From positions 3,410,001 through 3,474,000 of the forward strand of contig NZ_CP061771.1 of assembly GCF_011751885.2 (NCBI RefSeq): a stretch of 64,000 nucleotides of DNA, in the 5' to 3' direction. A program made the position numbers and the translations under genes. Shown in pieces: positions 63,793 to 64,000 of this stretch. The DNA comes from Salinibacterium sp. ZJ450 (GTDB lineage Bacteria; Actinomycetota; Actinomycetes; Actinomycetales; Microbacteriaceae). The notes beneath the pieces are model-generated. The model searched no databases. It saw only the letters and a list, made by a program, of their open reading frames with translations, and was not told the origin of the DNA. Numbering within the stretch: the first letter of the stretch is position 1; every line of letters starts with the position of its first letter.

Positions 63793-64000
63793 TAGCCCGC
63801 GAAATCCACAGACGTCGCCTTTGCAGAATCGCGATAGGCACGATATGCGAGGATCCGTCGCGCGAGCCGCGCCGCGTGATCCTGAACCTTCCATGCATGC
63901 ACACGGCCGGCAATTTGGTAGAGCCGTGCTAGCAGCATTTTCAGCGCATCTTCGGAAACGGCCGATCCGATCCGAACAGCAACTCCAGCGAGGCTTACAG
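63792..64000 (-). CDS. C-terminal end of an upstream gene (probably a polysaccharide-locus protein)
   Basis: A frame open from the window's right edge to TAG 63794-63792 encodes at least 69 residues, ending AKATSVDFAG. The sequence is rich in Leu, Ala and Arg (LLARLYQIAGRVHAW, then HAARLARRILAYRAYR) and looks like a helical C-terminal tail. It could belong to a glycosyltransferase, but no catalytic motif lies within the window. It is coupled to the flippase gene by the TAGTG overlap. Confidence 0.55.
   Translation of the reverse strand, partial: VSLAGVAVRIGSAVSEDALKMLLARLYQIAGRVHAWKVQDHAARLARRILAYRAYRDSAKATSVDFAG

Noticed and set aside
1-64000. tRNA or rRNA genes
   Set aside because: I found no cloverleaf with a GTTCRANYC-type T arm nor rRNA-like conserved stretches in the intergenic DNA.

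Overview
The window looks like a chromosomal segment of a high-GC Gram-positive actinobacterium, most likely of the family Microbacteriaceae. The grounds are the strong GC bias at third codon positions, frequent GTG/TTG starts, several apparently leaderless genes with a TANNNT box 6-7 nt before the start codon, LPxTG surface proteins, a DUF222/HNH (13E12-type) protein behind a LexA-like box, and an abundant GGATG(T/C)CG motif. No rRNA, tRNA or CRISPR array was seen.

Left block (1-15.5 kb, all minus strand): a surface-polysaccharide operon. A TTGACG-N18-TAATGT promoter at 15.44-15.47 kb precedes a ~158 nt leader and a 1889-aa secreted modular protein (N,N-dimethylformamidase-like domain plus five DUF4082 and four Big_5 modules). 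A tightly coupled chain follows: Gfo/Idh dehydrogenase, NAD-dependent epimerase/dehydratase, two DegT-type aminotransferases around a NeuD-like acyltransferase, a GT2, a WsaF-like glycosyltransferase, a flippase and a truncated GT4 at the window edge. Together they could make an acylated amino sugar, build it into a repeat unit and flip it across the membrane.

Middle block (15.5-38.4 kb): mixed housekeeping and accessory genes. These are a small membrane protein, a YpfJ-type zinc metallopeptidase, a GNAT-like protein, a PlsC acyltransferase, a RimJ/L-type GNAT, RecQ, the DUF222/HNH protein, an S9 peptidase carrying an 8x18-bp in-frame minisatellite, CysE-CysK, an AhpD-like protein, a 1.3-kaa secreted nuclease/5'-nucleotidase fusion, an EamA-type transporter, a flavoprotein disulfide reductase, an SCP2-like protein and an amylo-alpha-1,6-glucosidase. 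The gaps hold repeats: a 68-bp palindromic element present twice (27.7 and 34.1 kb), three 56-bp tandem repeats with a TGTCAC/GTGACA core, and a TetR-like C-terminal remnant.

Glucarate block (38.4-46.8 kb): a LysR regulator diverges from a tripartite tricarboxylate-type transporter (tctCBA). KdgD, a 2,5-dioxovalerate dehydrogenase and GudD follow. Together these take up glucarate or a related sugar diacid and convert it to 2-oxoglutarate. The two promoters share a co-linear ~67-bp operator/promoter module. A large bidirectional hairpin ends the block.

Right block (46.8-64 kb): an LPxTG protein with four lamin-tail domains and a propeller, a type II NADH dehydrogenase, a small conserved-looking protein and a small LPxTG protein. 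Then come a coupled BY-kinase/LMW-phosphatase/unknown/DUF4012 operon, a CPBP protease, an IS30-family element that splits a palindromic repeat, and a second polysaccharide locus. That locus holds a 48-aa membrane protein, a WbaP-type initiating transferase, a pyruvyltransferase, a flippase and the C-terminal end of a further protein. Its DNA is visibly less GC-rich than the rest, which suggests acquired or exchanged DNA beside the IS.
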